Of a DNA stretch of 47,309 nt, positions 1 through 8,937 are shown in pieces (the first letter of the stretch is position 1; each line of letters begins with the position of its first letter). Under the pieces are notes generated by a model, which ran no database searches, was not told where the DNA came from, and saw only the letters and a list, made by a program, of their open reading frames with translations. The stretch is from Clostridia bacterium. GTDB lineage: Bacteria; Bacillota; Clostridia; Oscillospirales; CAG-272. Position numbers and translations under genes: made by a program. Location of the stretch: the NCBI GenBank assembly GCA_017456905.1, contig JAFTIL010000097.1, positions 1 to 47,309 on the forward strand. Reading direction: 5' to 3'.

Positions 1-1
1 A

Positions 2-1588
2 AAGAGAGTGGTAATAGGCAGCGGCTTAACGACAATAACCATGTACTTCTTCCAAGACTTGCAGGCGTTAGAAGAGGTAGTGATCGGAGAAAACGTAAAA
101 ACGATTGACTCGTATGCTTTTGACGGTTGTACATCGTTGACGAGCATAACCATTCCCGATAATGTGACTCAGATTAATAGCTACGCATTTTATGGTTCCG
201 GATTAAGATATATTAAAATCCCGAAAAATGTTAATACTATTGGTAACTATGCTTTTTCAACCTGTCTGAAACTGGAGTATTTGCTGATTGATGGAACGGC
301 ATTGAATAAAATCGGTAAGAATGTAACAAGTTCTTGCCCTTCTGCGAGGAGAATATACTATAAGGGAACAATAACTGAATGGAATGCTATTTCAATCAAT
401 TCAACCAACGCTGCACCGTTCAATCAAATCCCTTACATTTACAGTGAATATCAACCCACAGAAGAAGGAAACTACTGGCATTACGCCGGCAATGGTGAGC
501 CTATTGTTTGGGATATTTCTTTGTCGGAATATAAGGTGTATGCATTAGCAAACGCATACACCGGAACAATGGGGAGTTCTTTGCTTTCTTGCTCGTCTAA
601 TTACGTGCAAGAAATGGAAAATGATAGTGCCTTTATGACTCAAAAAGCATTGTACGAAGTAGCCACTATCGTTAGTGATTTGGGAACAGCGCTTGAAAAC
701 CAAATGAGCAAAGAACAATTATACATGATTGTGTTATTGGATATCTTAGGATATAACCATGCAGACGCAACGGAAGCGCCGGGATTGGCTAAAACAATTG
801 CGACATATGGAACCTTTGCTATCGTATACATAGATAATGCTAACAAAGTTATCGACACAGCTGCTCTTAAAGAATCATTGCCGGCATTAAAATTTATAAA
901 AAACGGATGGGATCTTATTATTGATCTGTCCGAAACGGCACAAGATAAAAGGATAGCATTACAGTATTTATTAGGCTTTTCCCTTCAGTGTCAAAATTCA
1001 ATTGATATATTAACTAAAATTGCAAACGACACCAACAATGCTAAAGATCTACGAAATGCCTCAAACAAGGTAATTGAAATTATTACATGTGCCTTTGATG
1101 GAACACTAGAGGATTTGATCAATAAAAATATGAATCTCCAGTATGTAAATAATGTTGCAACTGCAGCAATTAACACGATATGGGATGTTGGATGCTCCTT
1201 GTATTTACCGGCTAAAATTGCACAGTGGGTTGCGACCGGAGTTAAGGTAACATTAGATCTGTTTTGTGACACCGGTGTGTCAGTTGATGCATATTACAAG
1301 CTTCGAGTAACGAGTGTGATAGAAAATGCACTGAGAAATCAAATCAATTCTTTGGACGGGGACTTTTTGCGAAGAGAAAACGTAAAAGAATCCTCCATAC
1401 TCTACGCTGTTATAGACTTGTATTGTTCTGCAATTTCAAAAGGATATGAGTATACTTTGGCTTATTTGAATTCTGTAGAGAAGGATAGCGAATACATTTA
1501 CTCCTCTTATACTCATAATACCATTGCATTCAGACAATTTGAAATCGAAGTTGAAAATACCTATTACTCGTTATATGGCTATGCGTAA
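2..1588 (+). CDS. BspA-like leucine-rich-repeat surface protein, 5' truncated by window edge
   Basis: The reading frame is already open at the first bases and begins in the middle of an LRR repeat, so the true start lies outside the window. About four LRR_5/BspA-type repeats (pattern LTSITIPDNVTQINSYAF) fill the first ~100 visible residues. They are followed by the YYKGTITEWNAI and EEGNYWHY motifs that often close BspA-like arrays in Clostridia. The remaining ~360 residues are not LRR; they look mostly helical and I do not recognise the domain. No C-terminal anchor (LPXTG or hydrophobic tail) is visible, so any anchoring signal must be N-terminal. The family is known for host or matrix adhesion; a surface role here is inference. 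A clear terminator follows the stop codon. Base composition is AT-richer than the 8-47 kb part of the window. Confidence 0.8.
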   Translation, partial: KRVVIGSGLTTITMYFFQDLQALEEVVIGENVKTIDSYAFDGCTSLTSITIPDNVTQINSYAFYGSGLRYIKIPKNVNTIGNYAFSTCLKLEYLLIDGTALNKIGKNVTSSCPSARRIYYKGTITEWNAISINSTNAAPFNQIPYIYSEYQPTEEGNYWHYAGNGEPIVWDISLSEYKVYALANAYTGTMGSSLLSCSSNYVQEMENDSAFMTQKALYEVATIVSDLGTALENQMSKEQLYMIVLLDILGYNHADATEAPGLAKTIATYGTFAIVYIDNANKVIDTAALKESLPALKFIKNGWDLIIDLSETAQDKRIALQYLLGFSLQCQNSIDILTKIANDTNNAKDLRNASNKVIEIITCAFDGTLEDLINKNMNLQYVNNVATAAINTIWDVGCSLYLPAKIAQWVATGVKVTLDLFCDTGVSVDAYYKLRVTSVIENALRNQINSLDGDFLRRENVKESSILYAVIDLYCSAISKGYEYTLAYLNSVEKDSEYIYSSYTHNTIAFRQFEIEVENTYYSLYGYA

Positions 1589-1608
1589 TTCATAAAATAC
1601 AAAGCAAG

Positions 1609-1649
1609 CGGATGATCAATACCTTTAGGTAAAGATCATCCGTTTTTTT
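1609..1649 (+). terminator. Rho-independent terminator of the truncated LRR gene
   Basis: A perfect 9-bp inverted repeat CGGATGATC/GATCATCCG with a 16-nt loop is followed by seven T. It lies 20 nt after the stop codon. Confidence 0.85.
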
Positions 1650-1749
1650 AGGAAGCTTAAGCCCCGGACAGATTCGAGGACTTGCTCTTATTTGAAGTCC
1701 GCCATCATATTGGACAATAACATCATTTCATATTTGTATAGTTTTCAAA

Positions 1750-1778
1750 TTGACAGAATATTACAAAAGTGATAAAAT
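1750..1778 (+). promoter_or_regulatory. Sigma-A promoter for the LRR lipoprotein gene
   Basis: TTGACA (1750-1755) is separated by 17 nt from TAAAAT (1773-1778). A second TATAAT at 1779-1784 would need a 23-nt spacer and is less likely. The start codon is about 50 nt downstream. Confidence 0.55.
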
Positions 1779-1834
1779 TATAATAGGTATACCGTTTTTA
1801 CGGCAGCCGAGTTTTTTGAATTTTGGAGTTAGAA

Positions 1835-4800
1835 ATGAAAAAATCGGTAATGTGGATATTCATACCTCTACTGTCCTTGTTGCTGTGTTTAACGGCATGT
1901 AGTGGAGGGCCGGGAAAAGACCCAAGCAATCAGCCGAATGCCTCGGAAAGTAGCACAACGGAAAGACCAGAGATTGATGTTAACGGGTCTAAAGGTTTGT
2001 CGTATTTATCCAACGGAGACGGCACTTGCTTGGTTGGCGATTTGGGCAAATGCGAGGATCGAGAAATCGTGATTCCCGACAAATCCCCCGACGGTGATAC
2101 TGTCATAGGTATTGGATACGATGCTTTTGCCAGCACTAATATCATGACGATTGTTATTCCTGATAGCGTTACATCCATATACGACAATGCATTTCAAAAT
2201 TGCAAATACTTGAAAGAGATTACCATCCCTGATAGTGTGCAAAGCATTGGTAAGGGAGCTTTCAAAAACTGTGCGCGCTTAAAAACTGTAGTGCTGTCTG
2301 AAAGCCTGCAATGTATTGAAAAATCCACTTTTGAGAATTGTGAGAGCTTGTCCACCATCACAATTCCGGAAAGTGTAACCAGCATCCAAGAGTCGGCATT
2401 CCAAGAGTGTGTTGCATTGACCACTATTGTGATACCGGATAGTGTAGCCAATCTGGGTGATTATGTTTTTTTTGATTGTACAGAGTTGACTGAAGTTACT
2501 TTAGGTGATGGCCTTTTAGAAATTGGACATTATGTGCTCTCCGGTTGCGACAAACTGACGACGCTTTCCATTCCTTTCTTGGGTGCGTCTCCGAACGGGG
2601 AAACGGACGCATATTTTGATTATCTTTTCGGAGTGGACGACGGTATATTTTTGAAGCAATATGTGCCGACTTCCTTGAAAACTGTAGAGGTTCGCGGTGG
2701 CGAAAAAATTGGTGAAGAAGCTTTTAGAGATTGCGATAGCTTGACCACGATTATTATTGGCGACGGTGTTACCAGTATTGAAAAAGAAGCATTCAAGGAA
2801 TGTATCGGTCTGGAGACGGTGACCATTTCGGATAGTGTTGCCAGTATTGGTGAGTCCGCATTTGAAGAGTGTAAAAACTTGAGTACCGTGAACATTCCAA
2901 GCGGTATTACAAGTATCAGCGATAAAACTTTTTTAAGTTGCGAGAAACTGACACAAATTACGATTCCCGATAGCGTTACCATCATCGGTAAATATGCATT
3001 TTCCGGGACAGGAATCGAAACGATGGATATACCGGATAGTGTCACCGAAATTAAATACGGTGCTTTCCAAAATTGTACCAATCTGAAGTCTATCGTAATT
3101 CCCGACAGTGTAACTTGCATTAGCGCGTATACTTTCAGATTATGTTCGCAATTAACAAATGTTGATATTCCTGATAGCGTAACCGAGATAGAAGAAGAAG
3201 CTTTTTTGGGATGCCATCAACTCGAAACACTCGTTGTTCCGAATACCGTAACTTCCATTGGTGATTATGCGTTTGTTGACTGCCCCAATTTGACTCACAT
3301 CACATTTCCGAATGTCATGAAATCGTTATGGGATGCTTTTGTCGCGCGAAATTACCCAACTTGGCCGCAAAATTTAAATATTGTTCTTACTGAAGGACCA
3401 CTCACATCTGTGTCTGGGTGTGGAAACAATCCGATTCGCAGCATCGTGATTCCGGATAATGTGACGAGCATTGACGGCTATGCGTTCTCTGGATGTACAA
3501 ATTTGGAATCTGTGACGATTGGCTCCGGAGTGACCACAATTGGTTCTAAGGCGTTTAATGAATGTACTGCTCTCACCAATATAGCCATTCCCGATAATGT
3601 CACCAAAATCGGTGAAGAAGCATTTTATGGTTGTTCTAATCTCACGACCGTACATCTTTCGAAAAATCTGAAAATCATCGATAAGATGTTCCAAAATTGT
3701 ACGAGTTTGCCGTCAATTGAGATTCCGTACGGGGTAACCGTACTGGATGGTATGGCATTTTATAATTGCACCGGCTTAACCACAATTGTGATACCCGAAT
3801 CCGTAACAGAAATTGGTATATACGCATTCACGGATTGCAATTCTTTAACCAATGTATATTACACCGGTACTTCGACTCAGTGGGCGAAAATTAAAATTGA
3901 TGGTCGTGGCAATGATCCTCTTGATTCGGCCAATATTCACTACCGGTGGAATGGGTCAATTGATGATGCGTCCAAACACACTACAGTGATTGATCGGGCT
4001 GTTGCACCTACCTGTACGGAGACGGGATTAACAGAGGGAAAGCACTGTGCCGGTTGCGGCGAAGTTTTTGCTGCGCAGGAAGTTGTTGCTGCCTTGGGCC
4101 ACAACTATGGTGAATGGTATGTCGCTGTAGAGCCCAAGTGTACGGAAAAAGGTGTGGAACGCCATGATTGCACGAGATGCGAGCATTACGAGGAACGGTC
4201 AGTCAAAGCCATCGGTCATAACTATGGCGAGTGGTATGTCGCTGTAGAACCCAAGTGTACTGAAAAAGGTGTGGAACGCCGTGACTGCACGGAATGCGAG
4301 CATTACGCGGAACGTTCTGTGAAGGCGACCGGGCATAGCTACTCTTCAACTGTGACGGCGCCCACCTGTACCGAGCAAGGCTATACTACTTTCACCTGCC
4401 ATTGTGGGGATAGTTACCTCGAATATTCCCTGGCTCTTGGTCATACGTGGGGCGGTGGTGTTATAGAAACTCCGGCTACTATATCTACAAATGGTATCAA
4501 ACTTTATAGCTGCCATTGCGGTGAAAGCAAGCGTGTGTCATATGAATACTATACGGAAGGTCTTACATTTCAGTTCGATAAAAATACCGCAACATACGCT
4601 GTGACTGGCTATACCGGCTCGGATACGACGGTTATTATTCCAGATAAATACCATAGTAGCGAAGCACCGGATGGACTCCCCGTGGCTACGATTGCTTCCG
4701 GCGCATTCAAGAACTGCACTAGCTTGACCAGCATCACTATCCCTGCGAGCGTCATGAGCATTGGCATTAAGGCGTTCTACAATTGTAGAAGCCTGACGAG

Positions 4801-6694
4801 TATTACCGTCCCCGACGGCGTTACGAGTATTGGCAATTATGCGTTCGATGGTTGCACCGGCTTGACGAGTGTAATCATTGGTAACGGCGTAGATAGTTTA
4901 AATGGATTTTCTTTTGCATATAATAAGAACTTATCTGAAATTGTAATTGGCGGCAGCATTACCAACATCGGTTCTCATGCATTTAAATTCTGCACGGGCT
5001 TGACGAGCATCACCTTCCCCGATAGTATCACCAGTATTGGTGAAGATGCTTTTTATGGTTGTTCCGGTTTGGAAAAAATATTCATAACCGATGTTGCTGC
5101 TTGGTGTCAGATCGACTTCGCAATTGATAGCTATCCGTTGTTGTATGCTTCAGAGGATGCTCTGTATCTAAATGGGGATGTTCTTGCTGGAGATTTAGTG
5201 ATTCCTGATGGCGTGACGAATATCGGCAGTTGCGCATTCTACGGATGCACTGGTTTGACGAGCGTTTCTATTCCGGAGGACGTAGCGAATATCAGCAGTT
5301 ACGCATTCTCAGGATGCACTGGTTTGACAAGCGTTTCTATTCCGGATGGCGTGACGAATATCGGTGACTATGCATTTGCTAATTGTACTAGTTTAACGAG
5401 CATTGCTGTTCCTGATAGTGCCACAAGCATTGGTCGTGGAGCGTTCTCTGGTTGTTCTGCGCTTGAGAGCATGACATTACCTTTTGTAGGCGGTAGCGCT
5501 GAAGCTACAACCGCAGACCAAACGACGTTATTTGGTTATATATTTGGTTACCAAAGCTACACTGGCGGAACAGAAATAAGACAGTGGTATGCTCCTCATG
5601 GGTTGACCAACAATCATGCTTATGGAGACTATTACATTCCAGATAGCCTAAAATCGGTAACTATTACTGGTGGTAACATCCTATATGGTGCATTTTATAA
5701 CTGTACTGGGTTGACAAATATTTCTATTTCAGATAGTGTAACACTTATTGGGTCGCAAGCATTTTATAACTGCAAAGGGAGCGTTCATAATGTGTATGAA
5801 GGTGTGTTGTATCTTGGAAATGAGCAAAATCCCTATTTGGTATTAATTGGACCTGCAGATCGTACGCTCGCTTCGTATAATATTCACGAAAACACTCGGT
5901 TTATTTATGATATGGCGTTTAGCGATTGTGAAAACGTGACAAGTATTACGATACCAGACGGCGTTATGGGCATTGGGGAACGTGCGTTTTCCGATTGTAT
6001 AAGTTTGACAAATATCGCGATACCAAGTCGTGTTACAACGATTGGAAACTTTGCGTTCGAGAACTGTGATAGCATTACGAGTGTGACAATCCCTGAGAGT
6101 GTGACAAGTATCGGTTATGGTGTGTTCAATGCTTGTGATGCTTTGACTAGTGTTATTGTCACAGACAGCAATCAGGTGTATCATAGCGCAGGAAACTGTA
6201 TAATTGCAACTGAAAGAAAAATGTTAATTGGAGGATGTAGCACCAGTGTAATTCCTGACGATGGAAGTGTGACGAGTATTGATGACTATGCGTTTGCTTC
6301 TGTGCGTTTGACGAACATTGTTATTCCCGCCGGCGTAAAAAAAATCGGTGACTATGCATTCTATATATGCAGTGCTCTGACAAGTGTTGAGATTCCCGAC
6401 AGCGTCACGAGTATTGGCTCTTATGCGTTTAGAAATTGCAACAGCTTAACTAACATTGTCATTCCCAATGGTCTGAAGTGGATTGATCCCTATGCGTTCT
6501 CTATCTGTCCGGCCTTGACAAGTGTAAAGATTCCCGACAGCGTCACGAGTATTGGCGCAGGTGCATTCTCCTATTGCACCAGCTTAACCGATGTTTTCTA
6601 CACTGGAACTCAGGCAGAATGGGCAAAGATTAACATTTCTTATTACAACGAATGTCTCGAAGACGCCAATATCCACTACAACTACAAGGGCTAA
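1835..6694 (+). CDS. Very large BspA-like LRR lipoprotein with internal Cys-rich repeat module
   Basis: The protein has 1619 residues. The start at ATG 1835 is chosen because GGAG lies 6 nt upstream; an in-frame TTG at 1823 overlaps that site. The N-terminus is a lipoprotein signal with lipobox LTAC, so Cys22 should be lipidated. More than 30 LRR_5/BspA repeats (core SLTSITIPDSVTSIGSYAF) occupy about residues 70-700 and 950-1619. Between them (about 715-900) sits a Cys-rich module built from units of the type CTEKGVERxDCxxCEHY, ending GHxY. Two of these units are almost identical at DNA level. The C-terminus ends in YTGTQAEWAKI, the usual array cap. The protein is expected on the outer face of the membrane; adhesion or substrate binding is inferred from the BspA family. 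No cell-wall sorting motif is seen. The size is unusual even for this family. Confidence 0.9.
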   Translation: MKKSVMWIFIPLLSLLLCLTACSGGPGKDPSNQPNASESSTTERPEIDVNGSKGLSYLSNGDGTCLVGDLGKCEDREIVIPDKSPDGDTVIGIGYDAFASTNIMTIVIPDSVTSIYDNAFQNCKYLKEITIPDSVQSIGKGAFKNCARLKTVVLSESLQCIEKSTFENCESLSTITIPESVTSIQESAFQECVALTTIVIPDSVANLGDYVFFDCTELTEVTLGDGLLEIGHYVLSGCDKLTTLSIPFLGASPNGETDAYFDYLFGVDDGIFLKQYVPTSLKTVEVRGGEKIGEEAFRDCDSLTTIIIGDGVTSIEKEAFKECIGLETVTISDSVASIGESAFEECKNLSTVNIPSGITSISDKTFLSCEKLTQITIPDSVTIIGKYAFSGTGIETMDIPDSVTEIKYGAFQNCTNLKSIVIPDSVTCISAYTFRLCSQLTNVDIPDSVTEIEEEAFLGCHQLETLVVPNTVTSIGDYAFVDCPNLTHITFPNVMKSLWDAFVARNYPTWPQNLNIVLTEGPLTSVSGCGNNPIRSIVIPDNVTSIDGYAFSGCTNLESVTIGSGVTTIGSKAFNECTALTNIAIPDNVTKIGEEAFYGCSNLTTVHLSKNLKIIDKMFQNCTSLPSIEIPYGVTVLDGMAFYNCTGLTTIVIPESVTEIGIYAFTDCNSLTNVYYTGTSTQWAKIKIDGRGNDPLDSANIHYRWNGSIDDASKHTTVIDRAVAPTCTETGLTEGKHCAGCGEVFAAQEVVAALGHNYGEWYVAVEPKCTEKGVERHDCTRCEHYEERSVKAIGHNYGEWYVAVEPKCTEKGVERRDCTECEHYAERSVKATGHSYSSTVTAPTCTEQGYTTFTCHCGDSYLEYSLALGHTWGGGVIETPATISTNGIKLYSCHCGESKRVSYEYYTEGLTFQFDKNTATYAVTGYTGSDTTVIIPDKYHSSEAPDGLPVATIASGAFKNCTSLTSITIPASVMSIGIKAFYNCRSLTSITVPDGVTSIGNYAFDGCTGLTSVIIGNGVDSLNGFSFAYNKNLSEIVIGGSITNIGSHAFKFCTGLTSITFPDSITSIGEDAFYGCSGLEKIFITDVAAWCQIDFAIDSYPLLYASEDALYLNGDVLAGDLVIPDGVTNIGSCAFYGCTGLTSVSIPEDVANISSYAFSGCTGLTSVSIPDGVTNIGDYAFANCTSLTSIAVPDSATSIGRGAFSGCSALESMTLPFVGGSAEATTADQTTLFGYIFGYQSYTGGTEIRQWYAPHGLTNNHAYGDYYIPDSLKSVTITGGNILYGAFYNCTGLTNISISDSVTLIGSQAFYNCKGSVHNVYEGVLYLGNEQNPYLVLIGPADRTLASYNIHENTRFIYDMAFSDCENVTSITIPDGVMGIGERAFSDCISLTNIAIPSRVTTIGNFAFENCDSITSVTIPESVTSIGYGVFNACDALTSVIVTDSNQVYHSAGNCIIATERKMLIGGCSTSVIPDDGSVTSIDDYAFASVRLTNIVIPAGVKKIGDYAFYICSALTSVEIPDSVTSIGSYAFRNCNSLTNIVIPNGLKWIDPYAFSICPALTSVKIPDSVTSIGAGAFSYCTSLTDVFYTGTQAEWAKINISYYNECLEDANIHYNYKG
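4100..4333 (+). repeat. Tandem 117-bp direct repeat inside the LRR lipoprotein
   Basis: Two adjacent 39-codon units, each starting HNYGEWYVAVEPKC and ending in a Gly, differ at only a handful of bases. Such near-identity points to recent duplication or gene conversion in the Cys-rich module. A more divergent third unit (GHSYSSTVTAPTC) follows. Confidence 0.85.
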
Positions 6695-6714
6695 TCCTCA
6701 ATAACTCACGCACC

Positions 6715-6740
6715 AATGCCCCCGAGAAATCGGGGGCATT
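6715..6740 (+). terminator. Terminator-like hairpin after the LRR lipoprotein
   Basis: A perfect 11-bp stem AATGCCCCCGA/TCGGGGGCATT closes a GAAA tetraloop 20 nt after the stop. The downstream T-run is weak (CGTTTAG), so termination may be partial. Confidence 0.7.
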
Positions 6741-7094
6741 CGTTTAGTGCACCAGGCAAGCGCGTAAGCCCAAAACAATCGTAAGCCCTAATTAATCCCG
6801 CATCTATCTCCCCTACATTTCTTCGGTATAATGCCGGAGGAACGAGGCGTGTTGTAAGTGGGAGTATCTAGCGTTTAAACGCCATCCCCCGCATAGTGGA
6901 ATTCGTTATGCGGGGGATATTGATAATCTTTTGAGGTAGCCGATTGGCTACATAAATAAAAATTTACATTTTGAACCATTCAACAAATACACAAATTGGG
7001 CCCAATGGAAACGAAAACTCATCTGGTTTTGGAAGAATATACATATTTTTTGTATATTATTCAAATCAACTACAAAGTTCAATAGAGCCGATAT
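6741..7094. other. Gene-free stretch with nested palindromes
   Basis: No credible gene is visible. The stretch holds the 12-bp palindrome GCGTTTAAACGC (6871-6882), and directly beside it a 12-bp perfect inverted repeat ATCCCCCGCATA/TATGCGGGGGAT (6884-6895/6907-6918) with an 11-nt loop. A smaller hairpin GTAGCC/GGCTAC follows (6936-6951), and then the palindrome TTGGGCCCAA. None is followed by a good T-run. They could be protein-binding sites, a bidirectional terminator or a remnant of an intergenic repeat. Confidence 0.6.
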
Positions 7095-7096
7095 AC

Positions 7097-7136
7097 TTGA
7101 CATCTCTATTTATATGTGCTATAATCAAGATGTCAA
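7097..7136 (+). promoter_or_regulatory. Consensus promoter with perfect inverted-repeat operator (XRE gene)
   Basis: TTGACA (7097-7102), a 17-nt spacer and TATAAT (7120-7125) form a fully consensus sigma-A promoter. A perfect 9-bp inverted repeat TTGACATCT (7097-7105)/AGATGTCAA (7128-7136) places one arm on the -35 box and the other just past the -10 at the expected transcription start. A further ACTTGACA copy lies at 7141-7148 before the ribosome site. The geometry fits a dimeric repressor; autoregulation by the XRE protein is inference. Confidence 0.75.
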
Positions 7137-7158
7137 ATAAACTTGACAAGGAGGCGTT

Positions 7159-7359
7159 ATGGTCAATCAGAGAATGAAGGCCGCACGGCAAGAGAAAAAT
7201 CTGTCACAGGCCGAGCTTGCCAAGGCTGTCGGTGTGTCGCGGCAGACCGTCAACATGATCGAAAACGGGGACTACAATCCCACCGTTGCTCTGTGTATTA
7301 AAATATGCAGAGTACTGGACGTGACACTCAACGATCTTTTTTGGGAGGAGAAAACATGA
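7159..7359 (+). CDS. XRE-family helix-turn-helix transcriptional regulator
   Basis: This is a 66-residue single-domain regulator of the Cro/CI type, the usual length for the stand-alone YozG-like group. The HTH spans about residues 16-40 (SQAELAKAVGVSRQTVNMIE), followed by the typical PTVALCIKICRVLDVTLNDL helix pair. AAGGAGG lies 4 nt before the ATG. The last codons overlap the next gene by ATGA (7356-7359), so the two are translationally coupled. Small XRE regulators paired with a membrane protein are common in Firmicutes, and the regulator normally represses its own operon. The inverted repeat over the promoter supports that here. The inducing signal is unknown. Confidence 0.92.
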   Translation: MVNQRMKAARQEKNLSQAELAKAVGVSRQTVNMIENGDYNPTVALCIKICRVLDVTLNDLFWEEKT

Positions 7360-8750
7360 CAAATCAGAAATTTTACGATGAGCGCATCAACGCCGAATGT
7401 GGGCGCATCTATCAGCGGGGTATTCTGTATGCCACGTTGGTAGCACTCGTATATGGGATCATGCATATGTGGTCGCTGACCAGCTATAAGTCAGGCCTGA
7501 TCACGATCCTCGGTTTTTCCAACTATTACGTGTTCTTCCTCCCCGAGGTAACTGTTTTTTCCTTCGGTACGGTCATCCTTCTCTTGGGGGCTCTTCTGCA
7601 CGGCCGTCCACGGGATGAACGGGAATTATTTGAGAAACACAACTATTATCTGACGGCTTCCAAGGTCTTCGTTATTGCGGCTTTTATCGGATATGCTGTG
7701 ACCATTCCCTTCTCCACCACCAAATACATCAACAACGTACCGCTGAATTATCTGGTACAGCTTTTTGAGACCCTGGGCGTCATCTACTTATACTACGCCT
7801 TCAAGAAGCGGGATATTTTCTTTAACTACTCCTTCATCCACGAGTCTCAGAGTACATATTACAAGCGCGTATTTCTTTATATCGCCAAGCTGGCAGGCAT
7901 TCTGTTCCTCGGTTTCTTTGGTGCGGCGCTCATTGATCTTGCGTTGCATCAATCCTTCCTCAGTTTTTGGAGCATCCTCTTTGCATATGCCTCATCGGTC
8001 ATCAGCCTAGGCCTTGAATATCTGTTCATCGCGTGGACAGAAAAGCTGTCCTATGACGAAAAGGAGCACCGAGGTCTGCATATCGGCACTTTCATCAAGT
8101 TTATCTTCTTGCTCGTCAACACCTTCGTGGCTTTTCTGGTGATGCTTGTGCTCTTACTGATCACAAACGGCGCTTTAGGGGATATACTCATTGACAAAGG
8201 CTACCATTTGGGGGAGATCATTGCCGAGATCACGACGCTCCGCAATCATTTCGCCCACGAAAGCTCGGTTTTGACCGCCATGGTACTTTGCAAGTTCATG
8301 TGCCAGATCCGCAACTGCAAAACAGGTCGAAAAGCCATCGGCGGCATCATTCTCCTGACGGGCCTGTCTCTTCTGCTCAGCTATGTCAACACCTTTGTTC
8401 TCATCATCCTTCAACGCGGCGGCTTGGGCGGAACAGAAGGCATACTCGCAAGCTTTGTTTACGCAACGAGTATCATCAGTATCCTTGACGCTACGGTCAA
8501 CGCTATTCTGTGGACGATCCTGACCTACGATCTCGTAAAGACCGGCAAGCTCTCGTCCTCTCTGTGGTTGGTGGCAGGGACACGTTGGTTCCTCACGATT
8601 TTTGGAGCGCTGTCATCCTTGATGGGACATGGTGGGTTATCTGTCATCTATGGTATCTCAGGCGGAATTCTGGGCTTAGGATCCCTCTTCCTGCTTTTGA
8701 TCTTACTCCACAGACACCAATATCCTTATGAGCATGAAGAATACGTGTGA
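7356..8750 (+). CDS. Multipass membrane protein coupled to the XRE regulator
   Basis: The protein has 464 residues. The start at ATG 7356 is chosen because it overlaps the regulator stop (ATGA) and has GGGAGGAG 7 nt upstream; a longer frame to 7305 only reads through the regulator gene. About ten to twelve hydrophobic segments are visible, for example LYATLVALVYGIMHMW, VFSFGTVILLLGALL, LAGILFLGFFGAALIDLAL and VAFLVMLVLLLITNG. The N-terminus (DERINAECGRIYQRG) resembles the cytoplasmic lead-in of membrane proteins encoded next to YozG-like regulators. No catalytic or transporter motif is recognised. The function is unknown; it may be a sensor for the regulator or the target it controls. Confidence 0.8.
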   Translation: MTNQKFYDERINAECGRIYQRGILYATLVALVYGIMHMWSLTSYKSGLITILGFSNYYVFFLPEVTVFSFGTVILLLGALLHGRPRDERELFEKHNYYLTASKVFVIAAFIGYAVTIPFSTTKYINNVPLNYLVQLFETLGVIYLYYAFKKRDIFFNYSFIHESQSTYYKRVFLYIAKLAGILFLGFFGAALIDLALHQSFLSFWSILFAYASSVISLGLEYLFIAWTEKLSYDEKEHRGLHIGTFIKFIFLLVNTFVAFLVMLVLLLITNGALGDILIDKGYHLGEIIAEITTLRNHFAHESSVLTAMVLCKFMCQIRNCKTGRKAIGGIILLTGLSLLLSYVNTFVLIILQRGGLGGTEGILASFVYATSIISILDATVNAILWTILTYDLVKTGKLSSSLWLVAGTRWFLTIFGALSSLMGHGGLSVIYGISGGILGLGSLFLLLILLHRHQYPYEHEEYV

Positions 8751-8788
8751 AAATTTTGAGGAAAGCGGCGGTTTAGCCGCATCCCCTC

Positions 8789-8818
8789 TTGACAAATCCG
8801 CCCAAGCGGTGGTATAAT
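8789..8818 (+). promoter_or_regulatory. Sigma-A promoter of the tyrS operon
   Basis: TTGACA (8789-8794), an 18-nt spacer and TATAAT (8813-8818). It gives a leader of about 110 nt before tyrS. Confidence 0.8.
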
Positions 8819-8849
8819 ATAATGAATATTTATTTCAAGCAAAGAAATA

Positions 8850-8924
8850 GCGTGAAAGTTCAATGATCTAAAACCAAAGTTCACTGTTTCACGCGAAATA
8901 TATTTGTGCCGCCGCTGGCGGCGG
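8850..8924 (+). promoter_or_regulatory. Structured tyrS leader, not a recognisable T-box
   Basis: The leader holds an 8-bp stem GCGTGAAA (8850-8857)/TTTCACGC (8887-8894) and a GC-only hairpin CCGCC/GGCGG (8909-8924) ending 3 nt before the GGAG of tyrS. The T-box core (GGGTGGNACCGCG) is absent. The second hairpin is placed where it could limit ribosome access; regulation is inference. Confidence 0.45.
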
Positions 8925-8937
8925 AATGGAGATGAAC

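Noticed and set aside
6971-7177. 68-codon open frame before the XRE gene
   Set aside because: It has no ribosome site and runs over the consensus promoter and operator of the regulator.
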